Shown here: positions 52,284 through 60,718 of the stretch, in pieces
How positions within the stretch are numbered: the stretch's first letter is position 1
How the letters are laid out: every line of letters starts with the position of its first letter
From: NIOZ-UU13 sp964653075
Lineage (GTDB): Bacteria > Planctomycetota > Phycisphaerae > Sedimentisphaerales > Anaerobacaceae
Length of the DNA: 64,000 nucleotides
Assembly: GCA_964653075.1 (NCBI GenBank)
Contig: CAZZAX010000005.1
Span: forward strand, 1 to 64,000
Reading direction: 5' to 3'
Notes under the pieces: model-generated
What the model saw: only the letters and a program-made list of their open reading frames with translations
What the model was told of the DNA's origin: nothing
The model's database searches: none
Program-made: the position numbers and the translations under genes

Positions 52284-53852
52284 GTGACCAAAAACAATGA
52301 AGAAAAACCTGGGCCGGTCGTTACCGTACTGGTCCCTACTTTTAATCGGTGCAGATACTTCGCTGAGGCACTTGCCAGTGTTGTGTGCCAGAATTATAGA
52401 AATCTTCAGATAATCGCCATAAACGATGGCGGTGAAGACGTCAGCGATATTGTAAACTCATATAACGACCCGAGGATTTTATTTATAAACAGAAAAGAGA
52501 ATCGCGGCAAGGCCTATTCGCTCAATGAAGCATTAGCTCGAGCTGAAGGTAAATACGTTGCCTACCTTGACGACGATGACCTGCATTATCCTAATCACAT
52601 CGAAACTCTGGTCGATGCTCTTGAAAACAAAAGCGACTGCCAGGTTGCATACAGCGATTTGTATAAAGTGTATTGTAAGGTTTGTCCTGACGGCAGCCGA
52701 AAGGTTTTAAGCAAAGTCGTTGAAATCAGCAGGGACTTCGACCGCTTTCTTATGCTGTACTATAATCATGTTCTGCACGTAAGTCTTATGCATCGGAGGG
52801 ATTTGCTCGAAAAAACGGGGCTATATAATGAGGACATCAACGTTTTAATAGACTGGGACATGACCCGTCGGCTGGTTTTCTTCTCAGATTTCCACCATGT
52901 CCCTGAAATTACCGGTGAATTTTATCAGCCTGCCGATGACTGTGACAGAATATCAGTGCAGTGGCGTAAGAATGAAAAGGAATATACGAGGAACATCCTA
53001 ACGATACGAACCACCAGGCCCGCCAAACCCTGGACTAAACTCGGAGATATGTCCATCATTTTTATTACAGAGAGGCTGAACAAGCAGGCGGGCACAACCC
53101 TCGGTTCTATCTGGCAGCGTACCTTCTATCCATACGAGGTTTATATGCCGCTGCCGAGAAGCGATTTCGAAAAACTTGACACCAATATGCCTAACATAAT
53201 TCCTGTGCTCGTTAATCCGTTGTCTTCTCAGGCCGAGCGAATAGACGCAGCTTTAGCCAGATGTGAGGGTGAATATATTGCCATAGTGCCAAGCGGATTT
53301 CCGATGAGAGAATTCTGGTTAGAGGATTCTCTCCACGCATTGATCAACAGCTCAGCCAAAAACGAAGGATTTGAGTTAGAAGATTCAACAGAAAGACTCT
53401 GGGCGGCAGTACTCAAAAAAGAAGACTTACAGCACGCCCGTAAAAGCTTTCCAACTTTTGCGGCACGTGAATCTTTGAATGCGGCCGGCATTAAGATAAG
53501 GCGTCTGCAACCGGAAGAAATACCGTTTCAGTTTGACCAATTACTCGAAAAAGCCAAGACAGCAGAAAAAAACGGTAACTGGTCGAAGGCCGCTGAAATG
53601 TTTGAATATATTACAAAGCATCATCAAAATGAGTTGTGGATGAAATCTTTAACCGCAAAAGCTTCCTTTAAGGCCGGTAGCCACATCAAAGCAGCCAATC
53701 TCAGCCATGAAATAAACCGTCAACGACCAACAGTGGATACACTCTTGTTGGAAGCTAAGGTCAAACGCAAACAAAAGGATTTTAACTCAGCGATTAAATT
53801 ACTCGAAAAAGCGGAACAAATACTCGAAGGAAAAGAAATGCTATGGATATAA
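52284..53852 (+). CDS. GT2 glycosyltransferase with second GT-A-like and TPR region, copy 2
   Basis: 522 residues. GTG start at 52284, preceded by GAAGGGATGG. Same architecture as copy 1: GT-A with AYLDDDDLHYPNHI, a second GT-A-like half (SIIFITERLNKQAGTTLGSI) and a C-terminal TPR-like region (AEKNGNWSKAAEMFEYITKH). Differences cluster in the acceptor-side region around residues 140-240 and in the C-terminus, so the two may have different acceptors. Ends within the start of the next gene (10-base overlap). Confidence 0.85.
   Translation: MTKNNEEKPGPVVTVLVPTFNRCRYFAEALASVVCQNYRNLQIIAINDGGEDVSDIVNSYNDPRILFINRKENRGKAYSLNEALARAEGKYVAYLDDDDLHYPNHIETLVDALENKSDCQVAYSDLYKVYCKVCPDGSRKVLSKVVEISRDFDRFLMLYYNHVLHVSLMHRRDLLEKTGLYNEDINVLIDWDMTRRLVFFSDFHHVPEITGEFYQPADDCDRISVQWRKNEKEYTRNILTIRTTRPAKPWTKLGDMSIIFITERLNKQAGTTLGSIWQRTFYPYEVYMPLPRSDFEKLDTNMPNIIPVLVNPLSSQAERIDAALARCEGEYIAIVPSGFPMREFWLEDSLHALINSSAKNEGFELEDSTERLWAAVLKKEDLQHARKSFPTFAARESLNAAGIKIRRLQPEEIPFQFDQLLEKAKTAEKNGNWSKAAEMFEYITKHHQNELWMKSLTAKASFKAGSHIKAANLSHEINRQRPTVDTLLLEAKVKRKQKDFNSAIKLLEKAEQILEGKEMLWI
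52489..52678 (+). repeat. 190-base block identical to 50843-51032
   Basis: Second copy of the identical block within the GT2 gene pair; see the first copy. Confidence 0.85.
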
Positions 53853-54490
53853 AACAGAATAATGTCGATGAACAGCACGACTCGACACAGCATTATGAAG
53901 TTCTGCAGGAACTGGGGGACTGTTACGCTTCCGTCGGCAACTACTTACAGGCACAACAATACTATGAAAAAGCTGCCATCTTATCGCCTGACGAGGCAGG
54001 CCCCTACGTTGGGCTTGGAGTAGTGGCCCTGCAAAAGAATCTTCTTGATGATGCTGAAATAGCATTCAGGGTAGCATGTCGGCTGAACGCTAATTGCGCC
54101 AAGGCCTATGCAGGTTTCGCTATGGTCGCACAGCAAAGAGCCGATTACAAGCAGGCCTTTGAAATGTATCTTAAAAGCCTGGAGCTGGACACCGACAATC
54201 TGGTAGCTCTTCTGGGCCTTTTCCAGACCTCCTGTCAAATGGGTTCATTTGCAAAGGTCATACATTATCTCGAGATGTATTTGGATATGCATCCGGGCGA
54301 TATCTCCGTTATGTTCTCCCTGGCGTCGCTATATATGAAAGACGGCAGGTTTGAAGAGTCTAAAAAAATTCTCCTGGACCTGCTGACATTGGACGATAAC
54401 CACAAAGATGCAGCTAATCTTCTGGAAGAAGTTGAACATAGTCTGGCTCAGGCAAAACAAGTAATCCAAACAGGAGTGAAGATGCAATGA
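53843..54490 (+). CDS. TPR protein of the glycan island
   Basis: 215 residues, about five TPR units (YEVLQELGDCYASVGNYLQA, QQYYEKAAILSPDEAGPYVG, ...ALLGLFQTSCQMGSFAKVIH). No signal peptide, so cytoplasmic. Overlaps both neighbours (10 and 4 bases), so tightly coupled to the GT2 gene before and the chaperone-like gene after. Could hold glycosyltransferases and substrate together. Confidence 0.75.
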   Translation: MDIKQNNVDEQHDSTQHYEVLQELGDCYASVGNYLQAQQYYEKAAILSPDEAGPYVGLGVVALQKNLLDDAEIAFRVACRLNANCAKAYAGFAMVAQQRADYKQAFEMYLKSLELDTDNLVALLGLFQTSCQMGSFAKVIHYLEMYLDMHPGDISVMFSLASLYMKDGRFEESKKILLDLLTLDDNHKDAANLLEEVEHSLAQAKQVIQTGVKMQ

Positions 54491-54816
54491 GCACAAACAG
54501 TATTGAAAGTATTCCAGATGAAAAAATACACCTGGACAAGCTACGAAACCTGTTGGTAAAACAAATAGGATTTGCCCGACAGGGCAATGTCAACGAAATT
54601 GAAGCCTTAAGCAAACAATCCAGTTCTCTTGTGGGGAAAATCGCCAGGTCGGGTATCCTTGAATCGCCTGAATTTAAGATGCAGCGCGAGCTGTTGCGAA
54701 AATTATATCAGGACCTATACCTTGCTCTTACAGCACAGCAGGCCGAAAACGCCAAAGAGCTAAGTCGAGTCCGTATGGGCAAAAAAACCATCGCAACTTA
54801 TGGCGGCAATATTTAG
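54487..54816 (+). CDS. Small helical protein, FlgN/FliT-chaperone-like
   Basis: 109 residues, fully helical (KLRNLLVKQIGFARQGNVNE, LLRKLYQDLYLALTAQQAEN). Size and helix pattern resemble FliT/FlgN-type export chaperones, but no diagnostic motif exists. ATGA overlap with the TPR gene. If it is a chaperone, the glycan island would also handle late flagellar export substrates. Confidence 0.5.
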   Translation: MSTNSIESIPDEKIHLDKLRNLLVKQIGFARQGNVNEIEALSKQSSSLVGKIARSGILESPEFKMQRELLRKLYQDLYLALTAQQAENAKELSRVRMGKKTIATYGGNI

Positions 54817-55151
54817 TTATAAATCAGTTTGAACAAAATCAAAACAAGATAACTCTGTTCTTTCAAGAGTGCCTCGTGGTGCAAGTTTTATATCTGCGCA
54901 CCCACGGGGACGGAGTCTATCGATGCAGTAACTTTCATAAGTCCCATCAAGGCTTGTTGCATTCAACTGGATTATAAGAAAGAGATTTATAAAACTAAAG
55001 TGGCTGGTAAGTTAAGGCAAGTCTGTAAAATCATAAAAAATGAGGCTTATCGAAGTAGCATAAAACCAGAATTAACAGATATATTCCTTAAAAGCCGTAT
55101 ATATACGTAAGAATTCATAAAATTCAAACTAAAAACCTTAAAAAGAGGATT
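54817..55151. other. Gene-free stretch in the glycan island
   Basis: Separates the GT/TPR operon from the nonulosonate-type genes. Contains an imperfect hairpin around 54874-54906 (GTGGTGC with GCACCCAC) but no U run, and no clear promoter. AT-rich towards its right end, with a GAGG ribosome-binding site before 55152. Confidence 0.5.
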
Positions 55152-56036
55152 ATGAAAATGAGTATTTTTATCATAGCCGAATTAGGGATTAATCACAACG
55201 GCGATGTTGATGTTGCTAATCATCTGATAAGTGCTGCCAAAGAAGCTGGTGCTGATGCCGTTAAGTTCCAAAAAAGAACTGTAAACGAAGTCTATTCAAA
55301 AGAATTTCTTGATTCACCGCGTCAAAGCCCCTGGGGAACTACTCAGCGAGACCAAAAAGAAGGGCTTGAATTTTCATTAGATGAGTATCGAGAGATTGCC
55401 AACCATTGCTGGCAAAAGAAAATCGAATGGTTTGCTTCCGCCTGGGATATGGAAAGCCTTTATTTTCTTAGGCAATTTGATTTGAAATATAACAAAGTTG
55501 CATCTTCGATGATTGTTTATGAAGATTTTCTCAGGGAAATCGCTTCAGAAAGAAAACACACTTTCATATCTACAGGAATGAGTACCTTACAAGATATCGA
55601 CAAAGCAGTCGAAATTTTTCATAAAGCAGGATGCCCTTTTGAGCTTATGCATTGCATATCTACGTATCCTATGGCCGATGAAGATGCCAATCTGAACTGC
55701 ATAAAAACTTTACAGCAGCGATATCAATGCGATGTCGGCTACAGTGGTCATGAGGTTGGACTGGCTATATCATACGCCGCGTCTGCTTTGGGGATAACTT
55801 CATTGGAGCGACATATCACTCTTAATCGTGCCATGTATGGTTCCGACCAGGCTGCGTCAGTCGAGATAACAGGATTCAGGAACCTGGTTGGTGCAGTAAG
55901 GAAAATTGAAAAAGCTATGGGTAATGGTGTAAAAGAGATTTCTCAGAAGGAAGTGCCGATCGCAATGAAGTTGAGAGCACATATCCCATGGGAATCAAAC
56001 AATCTCGATAGCTTATGGATGAAATCATTGCAATAA
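55152..56036 (+). CDS. NeuB-family sialic/nonulosonic acid synthase lacking the SAF domain
   Basis: 294 residues; usual NeuB, PseI and LegI have about 335-350. The TIM-barrel part is complete: FIIAELGINHNGDVDVANHL, GADAVKFQKRT, ISTGMSTLQDIDKAVEIF, CDVGYSGHEVGLAISYAA and TSLERHITLNRAMYGSDQAA. It stops after IAMKLRAHIPW, so the C-terminal antifreeze-like SAF domain is absent. The family condenses phosphoenolpyruvate with an aldose to make a nine-carbon (or similar) acid. Substrate not predictable: no PseB/C/H/G or LegB/C/G/H neighbour. An in-frame ATG at 55158 is an alternative start. Overlaps the next gene by 22 bases. Confidence 0.85.
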   Translation: MKMSIFIIAELGINHNGDVDVANHLISAAKEAGADAVKFQKRTVNEVYSKEFLDSPRQSPWGTTQRDQKEGLEFSLDEYREIANHCWQKKIEWFASAWDMESLYFLRQFDLKYNKVASSMIVYEDFLREIASERKHTFISTGMSTLQDIDKAVEIFHKAGCPFELMHCISTYPMADEDANLNCIKTLQQRYQCDVGYSGHEVGLAISYAASALGITSLERHITLNRAMYGSDQAASVEITGFRNLVGAVRKIEKAMGNGVKEISQKEVPIAMKLRAHIPWESNNLDSLWMKSLQ

Positions 56037-56710
56037 TTCTTGCCAGAGGGGGTTCAAAAGGCATTCTGAACAAAAACATCATTAATTTTTGCGGGAAACC
56101 CCTAATTGTCTGGACGATCGAGCAATTACAACAAGCAGAAGGAATCAATTCAATTTGGGTGAGCTCAGATAGTGAAAATATCCTATCCGCAAGTCGAAAT
56201 TACGGAGTAGAAACCATACATCGGCCAGACGAAATTTCTGGAGATACAGCTACATCTGAATCAGGATGGTTTCATGCTTTAGAAGTTATTGAAACCAAAG
56301 TTCGGCACATAGATATTATTATAGCCCCTCAAGTAACATCACCCTTGAGAGAGCCTAGTGACATAGTGCGCGGGATTCAGGATTTTCAGAAACAGAACTG
56401 TGACTCAATGTTTTCCTGCAGCACAGTAGAAGATTTATTTTTTTGGAAAAGAACACAGAATGGCGCACTGAAAAGTGTAAGTTACAACTATAAAAAGCGG
56501 AAACGTCGTCAAGATATACGCAAACAATATATTGAGAATGGTTCATTTTATCTGTTTAAACCCGAGGTTCTAAGGCAATACAAAAACCGTTTAGGGGGAA
56601 AAATCGGGATAACTGAAATGGAATTCTGGAAGATGTTTGAAATTGATTCCGTAGAAGATTTAAAGATATGCGAAGCTTTGATGAGAACATTTTTACTGAG
56701 AGACCAATAA
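56015..56710 (+). CDS. Acylneuraminate (nonulosonate) cytidylyltransferase, NeuA family
   Basis: 231 residues, family size. AIILARGGSKGILNKNIINF is the CTP-binding motif; IWVSSDSENIL and APQVTSPLREPSDIVRGIQD follow, with EFWKMFEIDSVEDLKICEAL at the end. Activates the acid made by the NeuB-like enzyme to a CMP-sugar for transfer. Its last 170 bases occur again, decayed, at 57606-57779. Confidence 0.9.
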   Translation: MDEIIAIILARGGSKGILNKNIINFCGKPLIVWTIEQLQQAEGINSIWVSSDSENILSASRNYGVETIHRPDEISGDTATSESGWFHALEVIETKVRHIDIIIAPQVTSPLREPSDIVRGIQDFQKQNCDSMFSCSTVEDLFFWKRTQNGALKSVSYNYKKRKRRQDIRKQYIENGSFYLFKPEVLRQYKNRLGGKIGITEMEFWKMFEIDSVEDLKICEALMRTFLLRDQ

Positions 56711-56750
56711 AATAACAAAATTAGAAGACGCCTAATAAGTAAATAAGCAC

Positions 56751-57434
56751 ATGGCCAAAATACAATCTGATGATTACCATGACTTTGTAATAAAAGACGG
56801 CAAACTAATCGGCGAGTTTGACCTAATGTACCAGTGTTCTAAACAAACTCCCTGGCATCAGGATCAGCAAGAAAACTGGTTGGATATCAGAGTAATCCTG
56901 GATTTGTTATGGGAATATGGTCCATTCAATTACATTTGTGATTTTGGGAGCGGTTTAGGGTATTTATTAGACATACTGAAAAGAAACGTTGGAACACCGG
57001 AATGCAAACTGACAGGCTACGACGTGTCACCTACATGTTGTAAAAAGGCAAAAGAGCAGTTTCTTAACATTGATTTTCATGTATTGGATTTGATGAGAGA
57101 CATTCCGCATATTCATAAAGAAAGAAGAAAAAAAGATAACAGACTATTTGTTATACGCGGAACGCTATGGTACGTTTTTCCAAATATGGAAAACGTAGTA
57201 AGAAATATAGCCAGTAAGACCACAGATGGGGACCTGTTACTTGTTTCTCAGAATTTTCCTCCTCTTGATTCAAACTTCGTAGGCAAAGATATCATTCCAA
57301 CGCCGGATAAAATACTTGGTTTCTTTGGTAGCTTCTTTAGTCCGCTGAAAACTATTTGGATAGAAGATAAACTTTCCGATGGTAATGATAACTGGTTTAT
57401 TGCAACAATGAGAAGGTGGCAAGAGTATGAATGA
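56751..57434 (+). CDS. SAM-dependent methyltransferase 1
   Basis: 227 residues. ICDFGSGLGYLLDILKR (about 62-78) is SAM motif I; LTGYDVSPTCCKKAKEQF and DLLLVSQNFPPLDS follow. Probably modifies the sugar or its acceptor (inference from neighbours). No close relation to the second methyltransferase is visible. The stop (ATGA) overlaps the ATG of an aminotransferase remnant. Confidence 0.8.
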   Translation: MAKIQSDDYHDFVIKDGKLIGEFDLMYQCSKQTPWHQDQQENWLDIRVILDLLWEYGPFNYICDFGSGLGYLLDILKRNVGTPECKLTGYDVSPTCCKKAKEQFLNIDFHVLDLMRDIPHIHKERRKKDNRLFVIRGTLWYVFPNMENVVRNIASKTTDGDLLLVSQNFPPLDSNFVGKDIIPTPDKILGFFGSFFSPLKTIWIEDKLSDGNDNWFIATMRRWQEYE

Positions 57435-57600
57435 AACGCTGGAACGAGTAGTTTAGTTTAACGGGGAACTGATTCAAAAATTCCAGGCCAAGATTTCCCT
57501 CTACTATTCAGCCTTGATGTTTGGTGACATGGTCTTTGAGATGACCGGTCCATTTAATAACAAACAGTTCAAATAAAAATTATCTGTAAAGTCTTTATCC
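57431..57600 (+). pseudogene. Decayed 5' end of a class IV aminotransferase
   Basis: Aligns base for base with the start of the intact gene at 58780: both carry CTATG/CTACT-ATTCAGCC, ATGTTTGGYGACATGGTCTT, TGAGATGACC and a CAGTTYAAAT tail. It begins with an ATG overlapping the methyltransferase stop codon, has an in-frame stop early (TAG) and breaks off after about 55 codons. Confidence 0.85.
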
Positions 57601-57605
57601 TTCAT

Positions 57606-57779
57606 TTTGAGAATGGTTCATTTCATCTATTAAAATACGAGGTTCTAAGCACTACAACAACCGCTTCGGGGGAAAGATTTGAATAACTGAAACTGAAATG
57701 GAGTTTTTGAAGATGTTTGAAAATTAATTCTATGAAAGACTTTAAGATATGCGAAGCCTTAATGAAAGCATTCTTATGA
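57606..57779 (+). pseudogene. Decayed 3' end of a NeuA-type cytidylyltransferase
   Basis: Aligns with about 56527-56705 of the intact gene: shared blocks include GAGAATGGTTCATTT, CGAGGTTCTAAG, GAAGATGTTTGAAA and TTTAAGATATGCGAAGC. Frame shifts and a TGA break it. Its last codons (EALMKAFL, TGA) overlap the ATG of the next gene. Confidence 0.85.
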
Positions 57780-58696
57780 AAAAAATTAAACTGAATGTAG
57801 GAGCGAGTCCCATTTGGGAGAAAGAAGGATGGTATACGCTTGATCACAAGATCAGAGAGGCGAGCCCTACCTCAATATTAGGGGATGCTGCAAGTATCCC
57901 CTTGGAGAATTCGAGTTGTATAACGATATTTTGTAGTCATATGTTCGAGCATATCCCCCATACCAGGCTTGAGGATATTTTACTGGAATTCCATCGAGTT
58001 ATGAGAAAAGATGGAACTTTGAGAATTTTAACTCCTGATCTCAGAAAAATTGCCAAGGCCTATGTAGAAAAAGATAACGAATTTTTTGAAAAAGCACTGA
58101 AAGAAGATGAATCTATTCGGAAAGACCTCGGCTATGGGGGAATGTTTATCAACTTTGTCGTATCGCCAGGCCAAGATACCGTGCTATTTAATAAACAGCT
58201 AACGGAGTTTATCTCTGGATATGCCCACATTTATCTCTATGACTTTGAAATGTTGGAGATTTTATTAAGGCACTGTGGTTTTAATAAAATTGAGCAGAAG
58301 GAATTTTGTGACTCAGAATTTCCAGACTATAGAGAACCCTTACATGTGGTGAACCTCAAACAAACTTGGCAAAACTTGAATCAAGAGTTTTATAAAAAGA
58401 ATAATCTTGTACATATTTATGATGGAAAGACTGGAAAATATAATATTAATTTCAAATTAACAGGTTTCGACAGGGACCCGCTAACTTCTTTAATTATAGA
58501 ATGTAAAAAAGCATATAACATCAACCCTCAAAAACATAAGAATTCAAACGAAAGTAAACAAAATTATAACAAATATGGCCAGTCATTAATGAGGGATAAA
58601 AGATTTTGCTTAAAGTGTAGAATTGTTAAAGATATCTGCAATGTAATTGATTCGCAAGATATCCATGAAATTTTGGTTGATGAACGTCAACAATAA
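57776..58696 (+). CDS. SAM-dependent methyltransferase 2
   Basis: 306 residues from the ATG at 57776; upstream in-frame codons belong to the cytidylyltransferase remnant. KIKLNVGASPIWEKEGWYTL (motif I variant, Gly-Ala-Ser for Gly-Cys-Gly), GDAASIPLENSSCITIFCSH, MFEHIPHTRLEDIL and FHRVMRKDGTLRILTPDL are typical of the family seen in polysaccharide loci. The tail of about 100 residues is charged. Its start overlaps the remnant stop by ATGA. Confidence 0.8.
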   Translation: MKKIKLNVGASPIWEKEGWYTLDHKIREASPTSILGDAASIPLENSSCITIFCSHMFEHIPHTRLEDILLEFHRVMRKDGTLRILTPDLRKIAKAYVEKDNEFFEKALKEDESIRKDLGYGGMFINFVVSPGQDTVLFNKQLTEFISGYAHIYLYDFEMLEILLRHCGFNKIEQKEFCDSEFPDYREPLHVVNLKQTWQNLNQEFYKKNNLVHIYDGKTGKYNINFKLTGFDRDPLTSLIIECKKAYNINPQKHKNSNESKQNYNKYGQSLMRDKRFCLKCRIVKDICNVIDSQDIHEILVDERQQ

Positions 58697-58779
58697 ATTC
58701 GGCCGATCATTATAATTACGCGATTAAGCTATATAGTGGTAGTGGTAATTAGTTTATTGCAATAACGGGGAGATTCAAA

Positions 58780-59766
58780 ATGAATAAGAATGGTCGTGTG
58801 GTTTGGTTCAATGGTGCGTTCGTATCTGAATCAGAGGCCAGAATTTCCATCTATGATTCAGCCCTAATGTTTGGCGACATGGTCTTTGAGATGACCAGGT
58901 CATTCAATAAGAAGCAGTTTAAATTAAGAGAACATCTGGAACGTCTTTATGCTTCTATCAAATATTTGCGCATTCCTTTGGAAATGAGTATTGAGGAGAT
59001 GGAAGGGCATATTCACGAAACAATTGAAGCTAACGAGCCATTATTTGCCTCGGATGATGAGCATCGTGCCATGATTGACATATCAAGGGGATTGCTTTCC
59101 ATTTATCAGGGGCAGGTTGGAACTCACAAAGGGCCGAATGTTATTATTGCCGATTTTCCTTTGCGTTGGACTGTAGCAGGAATGGGCAAATTATTTGATA
59201 GCGGTATTAATGCTGTGATACCATCACAAAGAGCTATTCCTGCCGGGCTTCTAGAGCCCAAAGTGAAAAACAGGAGCCGCTTGCATTATCTTATGGCCAA
59301 CATCGAAGTTTCCAGCTATGAGGGAGATAACAACTGGGCGCTTTTATTAGACCCAGAAGGTTTCATTACCGAAGGGACGGGCGATAATTTTTTCATTGTG
59401 AAAGATGGTGTAATCATCACCCCTGAGCCAAGAAATATTCTTAGAGGCATCAGCAGGGCTTATATTTTTGAGTTAGCAGACAATTTAGGATTACGCTGCA
59501 TAGAGAAAAATATTGAACCATATGATGTTATGACTTCAGATGAAGCGTTTATGACCGGAACACCATTTTGCCTGTTGCCAGTAACCTCATTGAACAGCGT
59601 CAGCATAGGCCAGAGAAGAATTGGACCAATCACCCGTAAGCTGCTTGATACTTGGAGTGAGGAAGTTGGTGTGGATATTGAGGGGCAGATTAAGCAATGG
59701 GATACCAAACATAAGGAAAAGGATGCTTTAGGGCCTTCACCATATTCTTTTCAAAAGAGAATATGA
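58780..59766 (+). CDS. Class IV (BCAT/DAAT-fold) PLP aminotransferase
   Basis: 328 residues, GGGGAGATTC before the ATG. DSALMFGDMVFEMTRSF, LREHLERLYASIKYL, EPKVKNRSRLHYLMANIEV (Lys near 168 the likely Schiff base) and EGTGDNFFIVKDGVIITPEP, then RGISRAYIFELADNLGL mark fold type IV. Family members move amino groups between branched-chain or D-amino acids and keto acids. Sugar aminotransferases are normally of the DegT fold, so an amino acid or lactyl-type side chain on the glycan is a possible use. The start is duplicated in decayed form at 57431. Confidence 0.88.
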   Translation: MNKNGRVVWFNGAFVSESEARISIYDSALMFGDMVFEMTRSFNKKQFKLREHLERLYASIKYLRIPLEMSIEEMEGHIHETIEANEPLFASDDEHRAMIDISRGLLSIYQGQVGTHKGPNVIIADFPLRWTVAGMGKLFDSGINAVIPSQRAIPAGLLEPKVKNRSRLHYLMANIEVSSYEGDNNWALLLDPEGFITEGTGDNFFIVKDGVIITPEPRNILRGISRAYIFELADNLGLRCIEKNIEPYDVMTSDEAFMTGTPFCLLPVTSLNSVSIGQRRIGPITRKLLDTWSEEVGVDIEGQIKQWDTKHKEKDALGPSPYSFQKRI

Positions 59767-59781
59767 GGGGCGTATAAAAGC

Positions 59782-60642
59782 ATGATAAATACCGAATGTT
59801 ATCTGTGTAAAAGTCACGAATTCAAGCAAAGAACATGTAGAGTTCGTAACAATCCCAATTTAAAAGTTCTGGAATGCAATTCCTGCGGTTTGGTTTTTCT
59901 ATCATCATTCGACCATATCAGGGAAGGCTTTTACGAAAATTCGGGGATGCACGGTGAGAATCTCCCTGCCATCCATACCTTGATAAACGAATCATACTTT
60001 GACGATGAACGCCGTTTTCAATTTCTAAAATCATTACTGCCTAACCGTTCAGTACTCGACTTCGGTTGTGGAACGGGCAGTTTTCTTTCTAAGGCAAAGA
60101 CTTTGACAAACAAAGTGCATGGCATTGAGCCGGAAAAACGCTTAGCCGAATATTTTCAGCAAATGGATTTGACGGTGTATGACAATATATCCAATGTCCC
60201 CAGTCAAAATAAGTATGATATTATTACGCTGTTCCATGTGTTGGAGCACTTTTCCGATCCCAGAGTGACTTTGATTGAGTTAAGCAAACTACTCAAAGAA
60301 GAAGGTCAAATCATTATTGAAGTTCCCAACTCCGATGACGCTTTATTGACACTGTATCAAAGTGAGGCCTTTTCCTGTTTTACTTATTGGAGCTGTCACT
60401 TGTTCTTATTTAATACGAGAACCTTAAAGATACTTGCCGACCAGGCCGGCTTAAACATCAACTATATAAAACAGGTTCAGAGATACACTCTCGCCAACCA
60501 TATGTTTTGGTTGTCAAAAAGCAAACCTAACGGGCATCGGCAGTGGTATTTTCTTGATTCGCCGGGCCTGCATGCTGCATATGAGACACAACTCGCTGCT
60601 CTTGGTAAATGCGATACCATAATAATGAGTCTTTCTCTTTAG
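59782..60642 (+). CDS. Zinc-ribbon SAM methyltransferase 3
   Basis: 286 residues. N-terminal zinc ribbon (CYLCKS... CNSCGLVFLS, about 5-38), then SAM motif VLDFGCGTGSFLSKAKTL (about 91-108), VHGIEPEKRLAEYFQQ, ITLFHVLEHFSDPRVTLIEL and EEGQIIIEVPNSDDALL. This layout (Methyltransf_23 with zinc-binding head) is frequent in glycan-modification loci, where members methylate sugars. GAGGGGCGT upstream; 15 bases after the aminotransferase. Confidence 0.85.
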   Translation: MINTECYLCKSHEFKQRTCRVRNNPNLKVLECNSCGLVFLSSFDHIREGFYENSGMHGENLPAIHTLINESYFDDERRFQFLKSLLPNRSVLDFGCGTGSFLSKAKTLTNKVHGIEPEKRLAEYFQQMDLTVYDNISNVPSQNKYDIITLFHVLEHFSDPRVTLIELSKLLKEEGQIIIEVPNSDDALLTLYQSEAFSCFTYWSCHLFLFNTRTLKILADQAGLNINYIKQVQRYTLANHMFWLSKSKPNGHRQWYFLDSPGLHAAYETQLAALGKCDTIIMSLSL

Positions 60643-60718
60643 TTCGGGTACAAGAGCGCGTTCTGAAAATGTTCGAAGGAAAATTTGCAAATTTTCACAA
60701 ATCATAAAAAGGCGGTCT

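Noticed and set aside
57431..57779. Two short novel genes between the methyltransferases
   Set aside because: The sequence aligns with parts of the neighbouring aminotransferase and cytidylyltransferase genes and is broken by stops and frameshifts.
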